A DNA stretch of 64,000 bases from Bacteroidota bacterium (GTDB taxonomy: Bacteria; Bacteroidota; Bacteroidia; Chitinophagales; Chitinophagaceae). The stretch is from NCBI GenBank assembly GCA_018266775.1, contig JAFDZS010000007.1:62001-126000 (forward strand). The letters run 5' to 3'. Positions 16,486 through 24,054 of the stretch are shown piece after piece. Made by a program: the position numbers and the translations under genes. Each line of letters opens with the position of its first letter. Position 1 is the first letter of the stretch. The notes beneath the pieces are model-generated. The model worked only from the letters and a program-made list of their open reading frames with translations, did not search any database and was not told where the DNA came from.

Positions 16486-17184
16486 TTAAGGTCTTGTTCT
16501 TACAGTTCGTTGCTCAATACGTTTCTGGTAATCCACACCCTGGAAAATGCGGTGTACATAAATACCCGGTGTATGAATTTGATTGGGGTCCAATGTTCCT
16601 TCAGGTACCAACTCTTCCACTTCAGCAATGGTGATTTTGCCTGCCATTGCCATTAAAGGATTGAAATTGCGTGCTGCTTCTTTATAGATTAAATTTCCGG
16701 CAGTGTCACCCTTCCAGGCTTTTACAATAGCGTAATCAGCATCAAAAGCATATTCCATTAAATATTCTTTTCCGTTGAAGACGCGGCTTTCTTTACCTTC
16801 TGCAACTTCAGTTCCAACGCCGGCAGGAGTATATATTGCAGGCATGCCATAACCGGCAGCCATACAGCGTGTAGCCAGCGTTCCCTGAGGTATCAATTCC
16901 ACTTCCAATTCCCCACTCAACAACTGGCGTTCAAATTCTGCATTCTCGCCTACATAGGAAGAAATCATTTTTTTTACCTGTTTCTGCTGCAGCATTAAGC
17001 CAATACCAAAATCATCCACACCGGCATTGTTTGATATACAGGTTAATTGTTTAATGTTTTTTTGTACCAGTGCCGCAATACAATTTTCCGGAATACCGCA
17101 CAGGCCAAAACCACCGAGCATAATTACAGCACCATCTGCAATTCCGGCAATGGCATCAGTTGCGTTATCATAAACTTTTTTCAT
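16486..17184 (-). CDS. scoA: 3-oxoacid CoA-transferase subunit A
   Basis: This 232-aa alpha subunit pairs with the downstream subunit B. It shows the CoA-binding signature MLGGFGLCGIPENCIAALV near residue 22. Other family segments are CISNNAGVDDFGIGLML, ELIPQGTLATRCMAAGYGMP and LMEYAFDADYAIVKAWKGD. The gene starts 2 bp after the DUF4296 stop, so it is probably on the same transcript as bamD, rpoZ, coaBC, DUF4835 and DUF4296. That joins acyl-CoA metabolism to an envelope and coenzyme A cluster; CoA biosynthesis (coaBC) is the only obvious link. Confidence 0.94.
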   Translation of the reverse strand: MKKVYDNATDAIAGIADGAVIMLGGFGLCGIPENCIAALVQKNIKQLTCISNNAGVDDFGIGLMLQQKQVKKMISSYVGENAEFERQLLSGELEVELIPQGTLATRCMAAGYGMPAIYTPAGVGTEVAEGKESRVFNGKEYLMEYAFDADYAIVKAWKGDTAGNLIYKEAARNFNPLMAMAGKITIAEVEELVPEGTLDPNQIHTPGIYVHRIFQGVDYQKRIEQRTVRTRP

Positions 17185-17186
17185 TT

Positions 17187-17561
17187 TTATTCCACCGTTT
17201 TAACGGTTTGTCTTTTCTGTGTGAGTTTATACTTCTCCCTGTTGGCTTTGTTTACCATACTATCCAGTAGTGGTTGAAATAAGTCTGTATGTGTTCTGTA
17301 ATAATCAAAGCTTTTATAGAATTCGTCTTTGTTTGTTTGATGTACGGCAAAAATCTGTTGCTGAATCTTTACATTCTCAGCTTCTGTATTTTTTGAAGAA
17401 TCTCTCCTGATGTATTCAAAAGAGAATGCGTCTGCACGCATCACATCCCACAATACAGCCTGCATTTTGACTGGTTTTAAAATTCCTGATGGCACATCAT
17501 TACTACCGGTACAGGCTACAAGCAATATCACTGCAAACAACAATACAGCAGATTTTCTCAT
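17187..17561 (-). CDS. DUF4296 lipoprotein
   Basis: This 124-aa protein has a lipoprotein signal (MRKSAVLLFAVILLVAC, cysteine at residue 17) and a small helical domain with MQAVLWDVMRADAFSFEYI and EFYKSFDYYRTHTDLFQPLL. That pattern matches DUF4296, a Bacteroidota-restricted family without a known function. It should be anchored to the outer or inner membrane on the periplasmic side. It overlaps the DUF4835 stop by 4 bp (ATGA) and precedes scoA by 2 bp. DUF4296 genes tend to sit in conserved housekeeping neighbourhoods of this phylum, which hints at an envelope role (inference). Confidence 0.85.
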   Translation of the reverse strand: MRKSAVLLFAVILLVACTGSNDVPSGILKPVKMQAVLWDVMRADAFSFEYIRRDSSKNTEAENVKIQQQIFAVHQTNKDEFYKSFDYYRTHTDLFQPLLDSMVNKANREKYKLTQKRQTVKTVE

Positions 17562-18478
17562 TTCAGTTCATCTTTATATTTATTGGCATTGGTCACATCT
17601 ATCCTTTGTAAAATTTCCGATGCCCTTGCTTTGTCCTGCTGTGGCGCTTTTACAAACATATTGATCAGCTCGGTTGATTTCCCCTGGAAGAAAAACTGGT
17701 TGATCATTTTATTAGGATTCTCTGTATTAAAGTTATTCAGCAGGTTCAATACGTTCAGCACTTCAGATCTTGCAGTGGTTTCATCTTCGTAAAATTTGTC
17801 CATGCCCAGCCTGTAATAGTTATAGTACACATCATGCATAATGGTGTACCGGCTGTTCATCATATTTTCCGTCAGCCAGTAACGGTTTCGCACTCCGTCA
17901 AAAGCTTTCCAGCCTGATATGCCACGACCGTCGGGTGCATTATTTACAATATTTTGTGCTTTTTGAAAATACAAATCACCGCCATGTAACGAAAATGAAT
18001 CGTAGTCAAAAGCCAGTATCATATACGCATAATAGGCAAAAACTGCGGTAAGGTTTGATACCTGTGCATCTGAGCCTGTAACCCTGTTCTCATTAAAATC
18101 AAGTTGCTGAAACTCCACGTATTTAAATGTTACACTTTCATCGCGGTAGTTAATAATAGGTGACAGGTAAGAAGTATTATAAATGGGCCTTGCTGCCTGT
18201 ATGATGAGGCTGGCATTGTATACATTGGTTTCTGAAGTGGGTTCAAGGTTCAGTAAAAAGCTGCATTCAATTCTTTCATTCGGAAGAAAATTATCTGAAG
18301 TCCATTTGCGGTTATTCATAAAGGTATTCAATGCCGTTTGCAAAGTGCGGAACACGCCCGGACTAACGGAAGTGCCTACCTGGCTGCTCACCACAGTTAC
18401 CGTTGCTTTAAGCTCCTGTGCATTTGCCCCGCCTGATACTCCTGCTGCAATTGCAACTAAAATGAAAAATTTACGCAT
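17558..18478 (-). CDS. DUF4835 exported protein
   Basis: This 306-aa protein has a signal peptide ending at about residue 20 (AGVSGGANAQ). The body carries the DUF4835 pattern: RTLQTALNTFMNNRKWTSDN, NERIECSFLLNL, SEVLNVLNLLNNFNTENPNK and FFQGKSTELINMF. The family is confined to Bacteroidota and is probably periplasmic or surface-associated; its function is unknown. It overlaps coaBC by 8 bp upstream and DUF4296 by 4 bp downstream. The arrangement bamD-rpoZ-coaBC-DUF4835 is, to my knowledge, recurrent in the phylum, so this is a core rather than an accessory gene. Confidence 0.9.
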   Translation of the reverse strand: MRKFFILVAIAAGVSGGANAQELKATVTVVSSQVGTSVSPGVFRTLQTALNTFMNNRKWTSDNFLPNERIECSFLLNLEPTSETNVYNASLIIQAARPIYNTSYLSPIINYRDESVTFKYVEFQQLDFNENRVTGSDAQVSNLTAVFAYYAYMILAFDYDSFSLHGGDLYFQKAQNIVNNAPDGRGISGWKAFDGVRNRYWLTENMMNSRYTIMHDVYYNYYRLGMDKFYEDETTARSEVLNVLNLLNNFNTENPNKMINQFFFQGKSTELINMFVKAPQQDKARASEILQRIDVTNANKYKDELK

Positions 18479-19664
18479 GAAATAATTTGATGATAGTGTT
18501 TACAATATCTTTTGCCACTTCTTTCTTTGTTTTGGTTTCGAATGTATATTCATTACCCAATTTATCAAAAATAGTGATTTTGTTGGTGTCATGCCCAAAG
18601 CCTGCACCGGTGTCATTCAATGAATTCAGTACAATCAAGTCAGCATTTTTAGATGTGAGTTTATTTAAAGCATAAGCCCTTTCATTATTAGTTTCCAATG
18701 CAAAACCTGCCAGCAACTGGCCCGGCTTTTTTATTTCGCCTAATGACTTTAAAATATCCTTGGTTTTTGTTAATTCAATAGTGAAAGCGCCGTCGTTCTT
18801 TTTGATTTTTTCAGCAGCTATTGTTACCGGCGTATAATCTGCTACAGCAGCACTCATGACCGCAATATCTGCACCATTAAATGTATTAATGCAGGCTTCA
18901 TACATATCGTTTGCTGATTTCACTCTTATGACATTGATTGCTTCCGGTACGGAAACAGATGACGGTCCGAGTACAAGCGTTACTTCTGCACCGCGTGATG
19001 CCAGTTCTGCTGCAATGGCTATTCCCATTTTTCCGGAAGAATGGTTCCCGATAAAACGAACAGGATCAAGTGCTTCATAAGTGGGGCCGGCTGTTACCAG
19101 CGCTTTTTTACCTTTTAATTCCTGTTTTGCTGCAAAAAAATGTTCCAGGTACTGAACAATACTCTCCGGTTCGGCCATTCTTCCATCGCCTGTTAATCCA
19201 CTGGCTAATTCTCCTTTTTCAACCGGAATAATATAATTGCCAAATGAGCTGATCTTTTCAAGGTTTGCTTTAGTGGTGGAGTGATGCCACATATCTTCAT
19301 CCATGGCAGGTGCCATCACAACCGGGCATGTTGCTGATAAATAAACTGCCTGCAGCAAATTATCGCATAATCCCGTTGCCATTTTAGCCAGTGAATTACA
19401 GCTCAGCGGAGCAATCAGCATCACATCTGCCCAACGGCCCAGCATTACATGGTTGGCCCAGGTGCTTTCATCTGCAATGTCAGTGAGTACGTTATTTTTA
19501 GAGAGTGTGGAGAGTGTGAGCGGAGTGATAAAATCTGCAGCTGCTTTGGTCATAATGACCCTTACTTCTGCCCCATTTTTAACCAGTAATCTAACCAGAA
19601 AGGCAGCTTTATAAGCAGCAATGCTTCCTGTAATTCCTACAATTATTTTCTTGTTCTGAAGCAT
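18471..19664 (-). CDS. coaBC: Bifunctional phosphopantothenoylcysteine decarboxylase / synthase
   Basis: CoaBC makes 4'-phosphopantetheine from phosphopantothenate, cysteine and CTP in coenzyme A biosynthesis. The 397-aa protein has the N-terminal flavin-dependent CoaC domain (VGITGSIAAYKAAFLVRLL; the His-containing STWANHVMLGRWADVMLIAP; PAMDEDMW in the substrate-clamp position) and the C-terminal CoaB domain from about residue 185 (ALVTAGPTYEALDPVRFIGN, SGKMGIAIAAELASRG, AVADYTPV). The start ATG directly abuts a terminator-like hairpin with a T run, which is unusual (see findings). It overlaps DUF4835 by 8 bp. Confidence 0.95.
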   Translation of the reverse strand: MLQNKKIIVGITGSIAAYKAAFLVRLLVKNGAEVRVIMTKAAADFITPLTLSTLSKNNVLTDIADESTWANHVMLGRWADVMLIAPLSCNSLAKMATGLCDNLLQAVYLSATCPVVMAPAMDEDMWHHSTTKANLEKISSFGNYIIPVEKGELASGLTGDGRMAEPESIVQYLEHFFAAKQELKGKKALVTAGPTYEALDPVRFIGNHSSGKMGIAIAAELASRGAEVTLVLGPSSVSVPEAINVIRVKSANDMYEACINTFNGADIAVMSAAVADYTPVTIAAEKIKKNDGAFTIELTKTKDILKSLGEIKKPGQLLAGFALETNNERAYALNKLTSKNADLIVLNSLNDTGAGFGHDTNKITIFDKLGNEYTFETKTKKEVAKDIVNTIIKLFHA

Positions 19665-19701
19665 AAAAAAATCCCGTTCCGCTTTAACTGCGGGACGGGA
19701 T
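19665..19701 (-). terminator. Terminator-like hairpin directly before the coaBC start codon
   Basis: Read on the minus strand, a 12-bp stem with one mismatch (arms 19690-19701 and 19671-19682, 7-nt loop) is followed by about seven T that touch the coaBC ATG at 19664. It has the form of an intrinsic terminator or attenuator within the bamD-rpoZ-coaBC run, 50 bp after the rpoZ stop. Confidence 0.75.
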
Positions 19702-19750
19702 AAAATTATAACTTCTTCTGTTAATAATATTGCTAATTTACCAGATTCCT

Positions 19751-20092
19751 TTAGCTGAAAAGGTCTTCGTCGTTTTTACGGAAGTACACTTTATCTTCAA
19801 TAAATTCTGTTGTTGCTAACAGGGCAGGGTTTGGCATACGCTCATAAGCTTTGGAAATTTCAATCTGTTCTTTGTTTTCATGAATTTCCTCCAGGCTGTC
19901 GGTATGGCTGGCAAATTCTTCCAGTTTGTTATGCAGTTCTTCCTTAACACTGATATTAATCTGGTTGGCACGTTTTGCAATGATGGCAATAGACTCGTAT
20001 ACGTTACCTGTTTTTTGTTTCAGATCGTATAAACTTTTAGGTTCCACCACGCTGCTGGTGTTACTGCTTAGCTGACGACGTAGTTTGCTCAT
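19751..20092 (-). CDS. rpoZ: RNA polymerase omega subunit, Bacteroidota type
   Basis: Omega (Rpb6 family) helps assemble and stabilise the beta' subunit. The 113-aa protein has the family core TGNVYESIAIIAKRANQINI near residues 28-47, followed by an acidic linker and a C-terminal segment (NPALLATTEFIEDKVYFRKN) found in Bacteroidota versions. It begins within bamD, overlapping its last 32 bp, and lies 86 bp upstream of coaBC. This linkage of rpoZ to coaBC parallels the rpoZ-coaBC order seen in other phyla, which supports the call. It is longer than the 91-aa E. coli subunit. Confidence 0.85.
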   Translation of the reverse strand: MSKLRRQLSSNTSSVVEPKSLYDLKQKTGNVYESIAIIAKRANQINISVKEELHNKLEEFASHTDSLEEIHENKEQIEISKAYERMPNPALLATTEFIEDKVYFRKNDEDLFS

Positions 20093-20891
20093 TTTTTATT
20101 TCTTTAATGTGATTTTGACTTAAATTACTATAACTTTCTGCTTCTTTAAACAATTTGCTGTCGGGAAAACGATCAGCAAAATCCTGGAATTCCGTGATCA
20201 CTTTTTCATACCTTTCTATCTGCTTGTCTTCAAAACTCAATTTTGCAAACCTGTAATAGGCTTTTACAATTTTAAGCTTGTATTCATCTCCCCGTACAGA
20301 TTCCGGGTAATCATTCATTAAATTGGCAAAAGCTAATGCTGCTGCCCTGTATTGGCCAAGGTTAAAATACAACTCTGCTGAGCGGTATTCCTTCTGTTCC
20401 AGTTTCTGCCTGCACTGGTCAATAATATCCGTGGCCTCCTTCAACCTTGTTGAACCAGGGTGCGTGTTGATGAAAGTTTGCATCATGCCAATTGCTTTGA
20501 TCGTGTTCACCTGTTCCAGTTCCACTTTGGGCGACTGTTTGAAAAAGCAGTAAGCGTGCATATAATCCACTTCTTCCGCCTTTGCACTATTTGGGAAAAC
20601 TTCCAGGAAGCCTTTATAAAGCGCTTGTGCCTGCATATAGTCTTTCATATAATAAAAGCAGTAAGCGTCTTTATAATACAACTGTTCAAACTTTTCTGTT
20701 CCTTTAAAAACCGGGAACAATTCTTCATACAATTGCTGGGCTACTTTATATCTTTTATGATCGTAGAATTCATCGGCCATCTTCAGCTTGTAATCATAAT
20801 CCGTGCTTTTGAATATCTTATTGTATTTGTTGCAGGATGCAGTAAACAATACTATCACTAAACCTGCAATTACTATTTTGGCTGCTCTCAT
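20061..20891 (-). CDS. bamD: Outer membrane assembly lipoprotein BamD
   Basis: BamD is the essential TPR lipoprotein of the BAM complex that inserts beta-barrels into the outer membrane. The 276-aa product has a lipobox (VLFTASC, cysteine about residue 20). Tandem TPR-like repeats follow: RYKVAQQLYEELFPVF, YMQAQALYKGFLEVFPNS, QYRAAALAFANLMNDYPESV and QIERYEKVITEFQDFADRFP. Repeats ending in yP/fP with small residues are typical of YfiO/BamD. Length and architecture match. It overlaps rpoZ by 32 bp downstream. A CAAAATTA (TAATTTTG on the minus strand) at 20903-20910 resembles a -7 element but would leave almost no leader. Confidence 0.92.
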   Translation of the reverse strand: MRAAKIVIAGLVIVLFTASCNKYNKIFKSTDYDYKLKMADEFYDHKRYKVAQQLYEELFPVFKGTEKFEQLYYKDAYCFYYMKDYMQAQALYKGFLEVFPNSAKAEEVDYMHAYCFFKQSPKVELEQVNTIKAIGMMQTFINTHPGSTRLKEATDIIDQCRQKLEQKEYRSAELYFNLGQYRAAALAFANLMNDYPESVRGDEYKLKIVKAYYRFAKLSFEDKQIERYEKVITEFQDFADRFPDSKLFKEAESYSNLSQNHIKEIKNEQTTSSAKQ

Positions 20892-20992
20892 ATAAAGGAA
20901 TGCAAAATTAAAGGAATTTACTCAAAAATGCCAGTATTTATAAATCCTGCCAAAAAATGTCCGTTAAGAGTTTGATAAAGAAATGGGGGCAT

Positions 20993-21021
20993 AAAAAAGC
21001 CCTCCCGAAACCGGAAGGGCT
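20993..21021 (-). terminator. Rho-independent terminator of the ompA-like gene
   Basis: On the minus strand, arms AGCCCTTCC (21021-21013) and GGGAGGGCT (21006-20998) form a 9-bp stem with one G-T pair and a 6-nt loop, followed by six T. It lies 42 bp past the stop of the OmpA-family gene. Confidence 0.9.
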
Positions 21022-21062
21022 ATCATTGAGCAAAAAGTGAAAATCTTTAAAAACTATTATTC

Positions 21063-22721
21063 TTAGTTAGACTTAATGTCTACTGTGTTCTTATCACCGC
21101 CACCAACTTCGCAGTTAGTAGTGATCCTGTCTGCACTAATACCTTCTTTTTCAACCAGGTATTTCTTAACAGCTTCCAGTCTCTTGTTGCACAGTGCCTG
21201 AGAAGCTTTGCTTGTTTCTGGATAACCAGTGATGGTTATTGTACAAGTTGGGCTTCCTTTCAGTTTAGCAGCACAAGTAGACAGCATCGCTTTATTGTCT
21301 GTACTTAAACCAGCAGCACCATTTTTGAATGACAATGCAGGATAATCTGTTGGGCATGGTGGCGTCTTAATTTTGTCTAATTGAGCCGCCAAGTCTTTAC
21401 AGCATTGAGGATCTGGGCATTTACCTACGCCATCAGCATCTACTGGTTGGCATTCAGTTGGAGTGATCAGTTGTTTATCTTTACAATCCGGAACACCATC
21501 ACCGTCAGTATCTTTCGTTACACCGTGTGTATCAACAGGGCAACCAGCTGGTGTATTTGGTTCACGGTCTAAGTGATCGCAAACGCCATCGCCATCAGCA
21601 TCAGGACATTCTGGTTTTGGTATTTTCACGTGCCTGTGGTTCATTAACTCGTCGTAAGCATAATCCAGCGGATTCTGCCACCATAAAGGTTCAACAGATT
21701 TTGCACCAAGGTTAAAGTTTAAGCCGATTGAAGCGTAGTTGTAAGAATCAAAATCACTTGTTAATACAGGATCTCCGGCTGCATGTTCTTGCCAGCGTTG
21801 ACCGTCTAACAAATCAGTTTTCACAAAACTCCATCTGTCTTCTATGGCTAAATTCACTCTTTTTCCAAGTTTATATGCAACTCCCACTAAAACTGTACCT
21901 GAAGGCCTTAAGGTATTCTTTCCAATTTTGGGTCTGCGGGTGCCTTCATTATCAGCTTCTGTTTCGTAGGTGTTATCCATTCCATCTTTCAGCTTTTTGA
22001 TAATATCTTTTCTTGAGGAATAGGTAGTACCAGTGATACTGTTGAATAAAGTTCTGTAAGGGTTACCGTTTGCATCCAGTGCATTCACCATTGTGTGAAA
22101 AGCTGTAGCACCTACACCAGCACCAGCATATAGGTTGATACCGGTTTTTGCTTTATGGAAACGAATGTTATTTAAGGTAACAATTCCCTGAAGGCTTAAA
22201 TCCTGCAATTTGGTTTTATAATTATAAAATACCTGGTCAGGTGTTGCAGCCGTATTACCGTTATGGTCAGTAATTGCTAATTGACCACTGTTTAACCTTT
22301 GCGGAGAAAAATAACGCTTACCAACAGGCAGGTTAGTATTCCATGCAGGGTTATTAGTGAAGTTTTCTGAGGAAACCCAGTTTAATCCTTTACCTACTGT
22401 GTTGATGTATTGTAACCTCAAAGAAAATACATACCCTAAAGCTTTTCTTACATGAACACCAAAGTTGGGTGCGGTAAATGGCCTTGCGGAAACATCGCCA
22501 CTGATATCAAACAAACCTGTTGATACGCCTACTTCCCATTGATTACGTGGTTTAGCTGGAAAATTGTATTGATTGTTCCAGAATTCATTCTGTTGTGGCA
22601 TCCTTTTAGCAGGAATAACAGAGGAGTCATAAACGCTTCCACTACCACCCACCTGTGCAAATGCACCAAGTGAAAGCAGCATGAATGCGCTTAATAAAAT
22701 TTTGTACTTTTTGCTTGTCAT
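21063..22721 (-). CDS. OmpA-family outer membrane protein with TSP3-like repeats
   Basis: The 552-aa product has a signal peptide (cleavage after about residue 22, LLSLGAFAQ) and an N-terminal barrel-like region of about 340 residues rich in alternating strands (FGVHVRKALGYVFSLRLQYI). Calcium-binding thrombospondin type 3-like repeats follow (DADGDGVCDHLDREPNTPAG, DTDGDGVPDCKDKQ). The C-terminal OmpA-like domain of about 100 residues includes ITITGYPETSKASQALCNKR and ends with VEKEGISADRITTNCEVGGG. It should anchor the outer membrane to peptidoglycan. The C-terminal domain contains an unusual number of cysteines, including CPDPQCCKDL before it. A clear promoter precedes it and a terminator follows. 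Confidence 0.9.
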   Translation of the reverse strand: MTSKKYKILLSAFMLLSLGAFAQVGGSGSVYDSSVIPAKRMPQQNEFWNNQYNFPAKPRNQWEVGVSTGLFDISGDVSARPFTAPNFGVHVRKALGYVFSLRLQYINTVGKGLNWVSSENFTNNPAWNTNLPVGKRYFSPQRLNSGQLAITDHNGNTAATPDQVFYNYKTKLQDLSLQGIVTLNNIRFHKAKTGINLYAGAGVGATAFHTMVNALDANGNPYRTLFNSITGTTYSSRKDIIKKLKDGMDNTYETEADNEGTRRPKIGKNTLRPSGTVLVGVAYKLGKRVNLAIEDRWSFVKTDLLDGQRWQEHAAGDPVLTSDFDSYNYASIGLNFNLGAKSVEPLWWQNPLDYAYDELMNHRHVKIPKPECPDADGDGVCDHLDREPNTPAGCPVDTHGVTKDTDGDGVPDCKDKQLITPTECQPVDADGVGKCPDPQCCKDLAAQLDKIKTPPCPTDYPALSFKNGAAGLSTDNKAMLSTCAAKLKGSPTCTITITGYPETSKASQALCNKRLEAVKKYLVEKEGISADRITTNCEVGGGDKNTVDIKSN

Positions 22722-22770
22722 AACTTAATGATTAATGAAATTTCTAAATGTGTACGAGTTGATTTTAGTG

Positions 22771-22802
22771 CAAAAATATCACTTGCGAGTTACAAACCAA
22801 AA
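22771..22802 (-). promoter_or_regulatory. Bacteroidota-type promoter of the ompA-like gene
   Basis: On the minus strand, TTTTGG at 22802-22797 is followed after 19 bp by TATTTTTG at 22778-22771, matching the -33 / -7 (TAnnTTTG) pattern. The predicted leader is about 45 nt. Confidence 0.6.
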
Positions 22803-23001
22803 TTTTTAATATTTAATTTTCATTATAAACGCCGCATAAAACCCTGTATTTAAGTACCTAAAGACGTCACTCACAAACAATTCGTTGCACTAAAGTTAAA
22901 ATTTTTATTGCACAGGGGGTAATTTTTTTGATTATTTTACGCCGCAAAGCACTTAACCATCTCACAGGACATTTTATACCTTAACTTGCCTGTTTTATTG
23001 T

Positions 23002-23964
23002 ATGAAATTCGTAACTGACATTATTGGCGAGGAACTGGGTATTTTCGAAAAAAAGTTTGCCGGCGCTGTTAAAAGCAATACCCCGCTGCTTGACAGGATC
23101 ATGAATTATATCATCAAGCGTAAAGGCAAGCAAATGAGGCCGATGTTCGTTTTTCTCAGCGCCAGGCTCCACGGTGAAGTTAACGAAAGTACTTACCGTG
23201 CTGCCGCTTTGGTGGAGCTGTTACACACTGCCACGCTGGTGCATGATGATGTGGTGGATGAATCGCTGGAAAGAAGGGGTTTTTTTTCTATCAATGCCAT
23301 CTGGAAAAACAAAATTGCTGTTCTTGTCGGTGATTATTTATTATCCAAAGGCTTATTGCTTTCCACTTCCAATAACGATTTTCATCATTTACACATCCTT
23401 TCTGATGCTGTTCAGCAAATGAGTGAAGGCGAATTACTGCAAATTGAAAAGTCAAGAAAACTGAATCTTGAAGAGGAAGTATATTTCCAGATCATTAAAA
23501 ACAAAACAGCCTCGCTGCTTTCTTCTGCCTGTGGTGTTGGCGCTTACAGTACCACAAAAGACCTTGTTATTACTGAAAAAATGAAATTGTTTGGCGAAAA
23601 AGCAGGGGTTGCTTTCCAGATCAAAGATGATCTGTTTGATTATGGCAAAGATGATATTGGTAAACCTACGGGCAACGACATTAAAGAAAAAAAACTTACT
23701 CTTCCCCTGATTTACACATTGAACAATATTGATGCCCCCACAAGAAGAAAATTAATTTACATCATCAAAAACGAAAACAAGAACCCTGAAAAAGTAAAGT
23801 TCGTTATTGATACGGTAGTAAATTTTGGTGGCATTACTTATGCTGCCCAAAAGATGGAACAATACAGGGATGAAGCACTTTCTATTCTTTATGAATATAA
23901 TGATTCGCCGGTACGTAAAGCCCTGGAATCGCTGGTACGCTATACCACAGACCGAAAATATTAA
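23002..23964 (+). CDS. Polyprenyl diphosphate synthase
   Basis: This trans-prenyltransferase extends isoprenoid diphosphates, probably to the menaquinone side-chain length. The 320-aa product has GKQMRPMFVFLSARLHGEV, the first Asp-rich motif LVHDDVVDESLERRG near residue 80, and the second motif FQIKDDLFDYGKDDIGKPTG near 205, followed by KEKKLTLPLIY. The second motif with DDLFDY and the overall length suit octaprenyl/heptaprenyl synthases rather than short-chain farnesyl synthases (inference). The gene is on the plus strand, divergent from the ompA-like gene, and 90 bp before recJ. Confidence 0.93.
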   Translation: MKFVTDIIGEELGIFEKKFAGAVKSNTPLLDRIMNYIIKRKGKQMRPMFVFLSARLHGEVNESTYRAAALVELLHTATLVHDDVVDESLERRGFFSINAIWKNKIAVLVGDYLLSKGLLLSTSNNDFHHLHILSDAVQQMSEGELLQIEKSRKLNLEEEVYFQIIKNKTASLLSSACGVGAYSTTKDLVITEKMKLFGEKAGVAFQIKDDLFDYGKDDIGKPTGNDIKEKKLTLPLIYTLNNIDAPTRRKLIYIIKNENKNPEKVKFVIDTVVNFGGITYAAQKMEQYRDEALSILYEYNDSPVRKALESLVRYTTDRKY

Positions 23965-23972
23965 AGTTGATC

Positions 23973-23994
23973 AATGCCGGAATATACCGGCATT
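23973..23994. other. Perfect hairpin between the prenyl synthase gene and recJ
   Basis: AATGCCGG (23973-23980) and CCGGCATT (23987-23994) form a perfect 8-bp stem with a 6-nt loop 8 bp after the stop codon. No T run follows, so it is more likely an mRNA-stabilising or processing structure than a terminator. Confidence 0.5.
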
Positions 23995-24054
23995 ATCCAC
24001 CAATAAAAGTGACCTATCCTCCACATTTTTATTGACTCATTCAAACGTAAAAAA

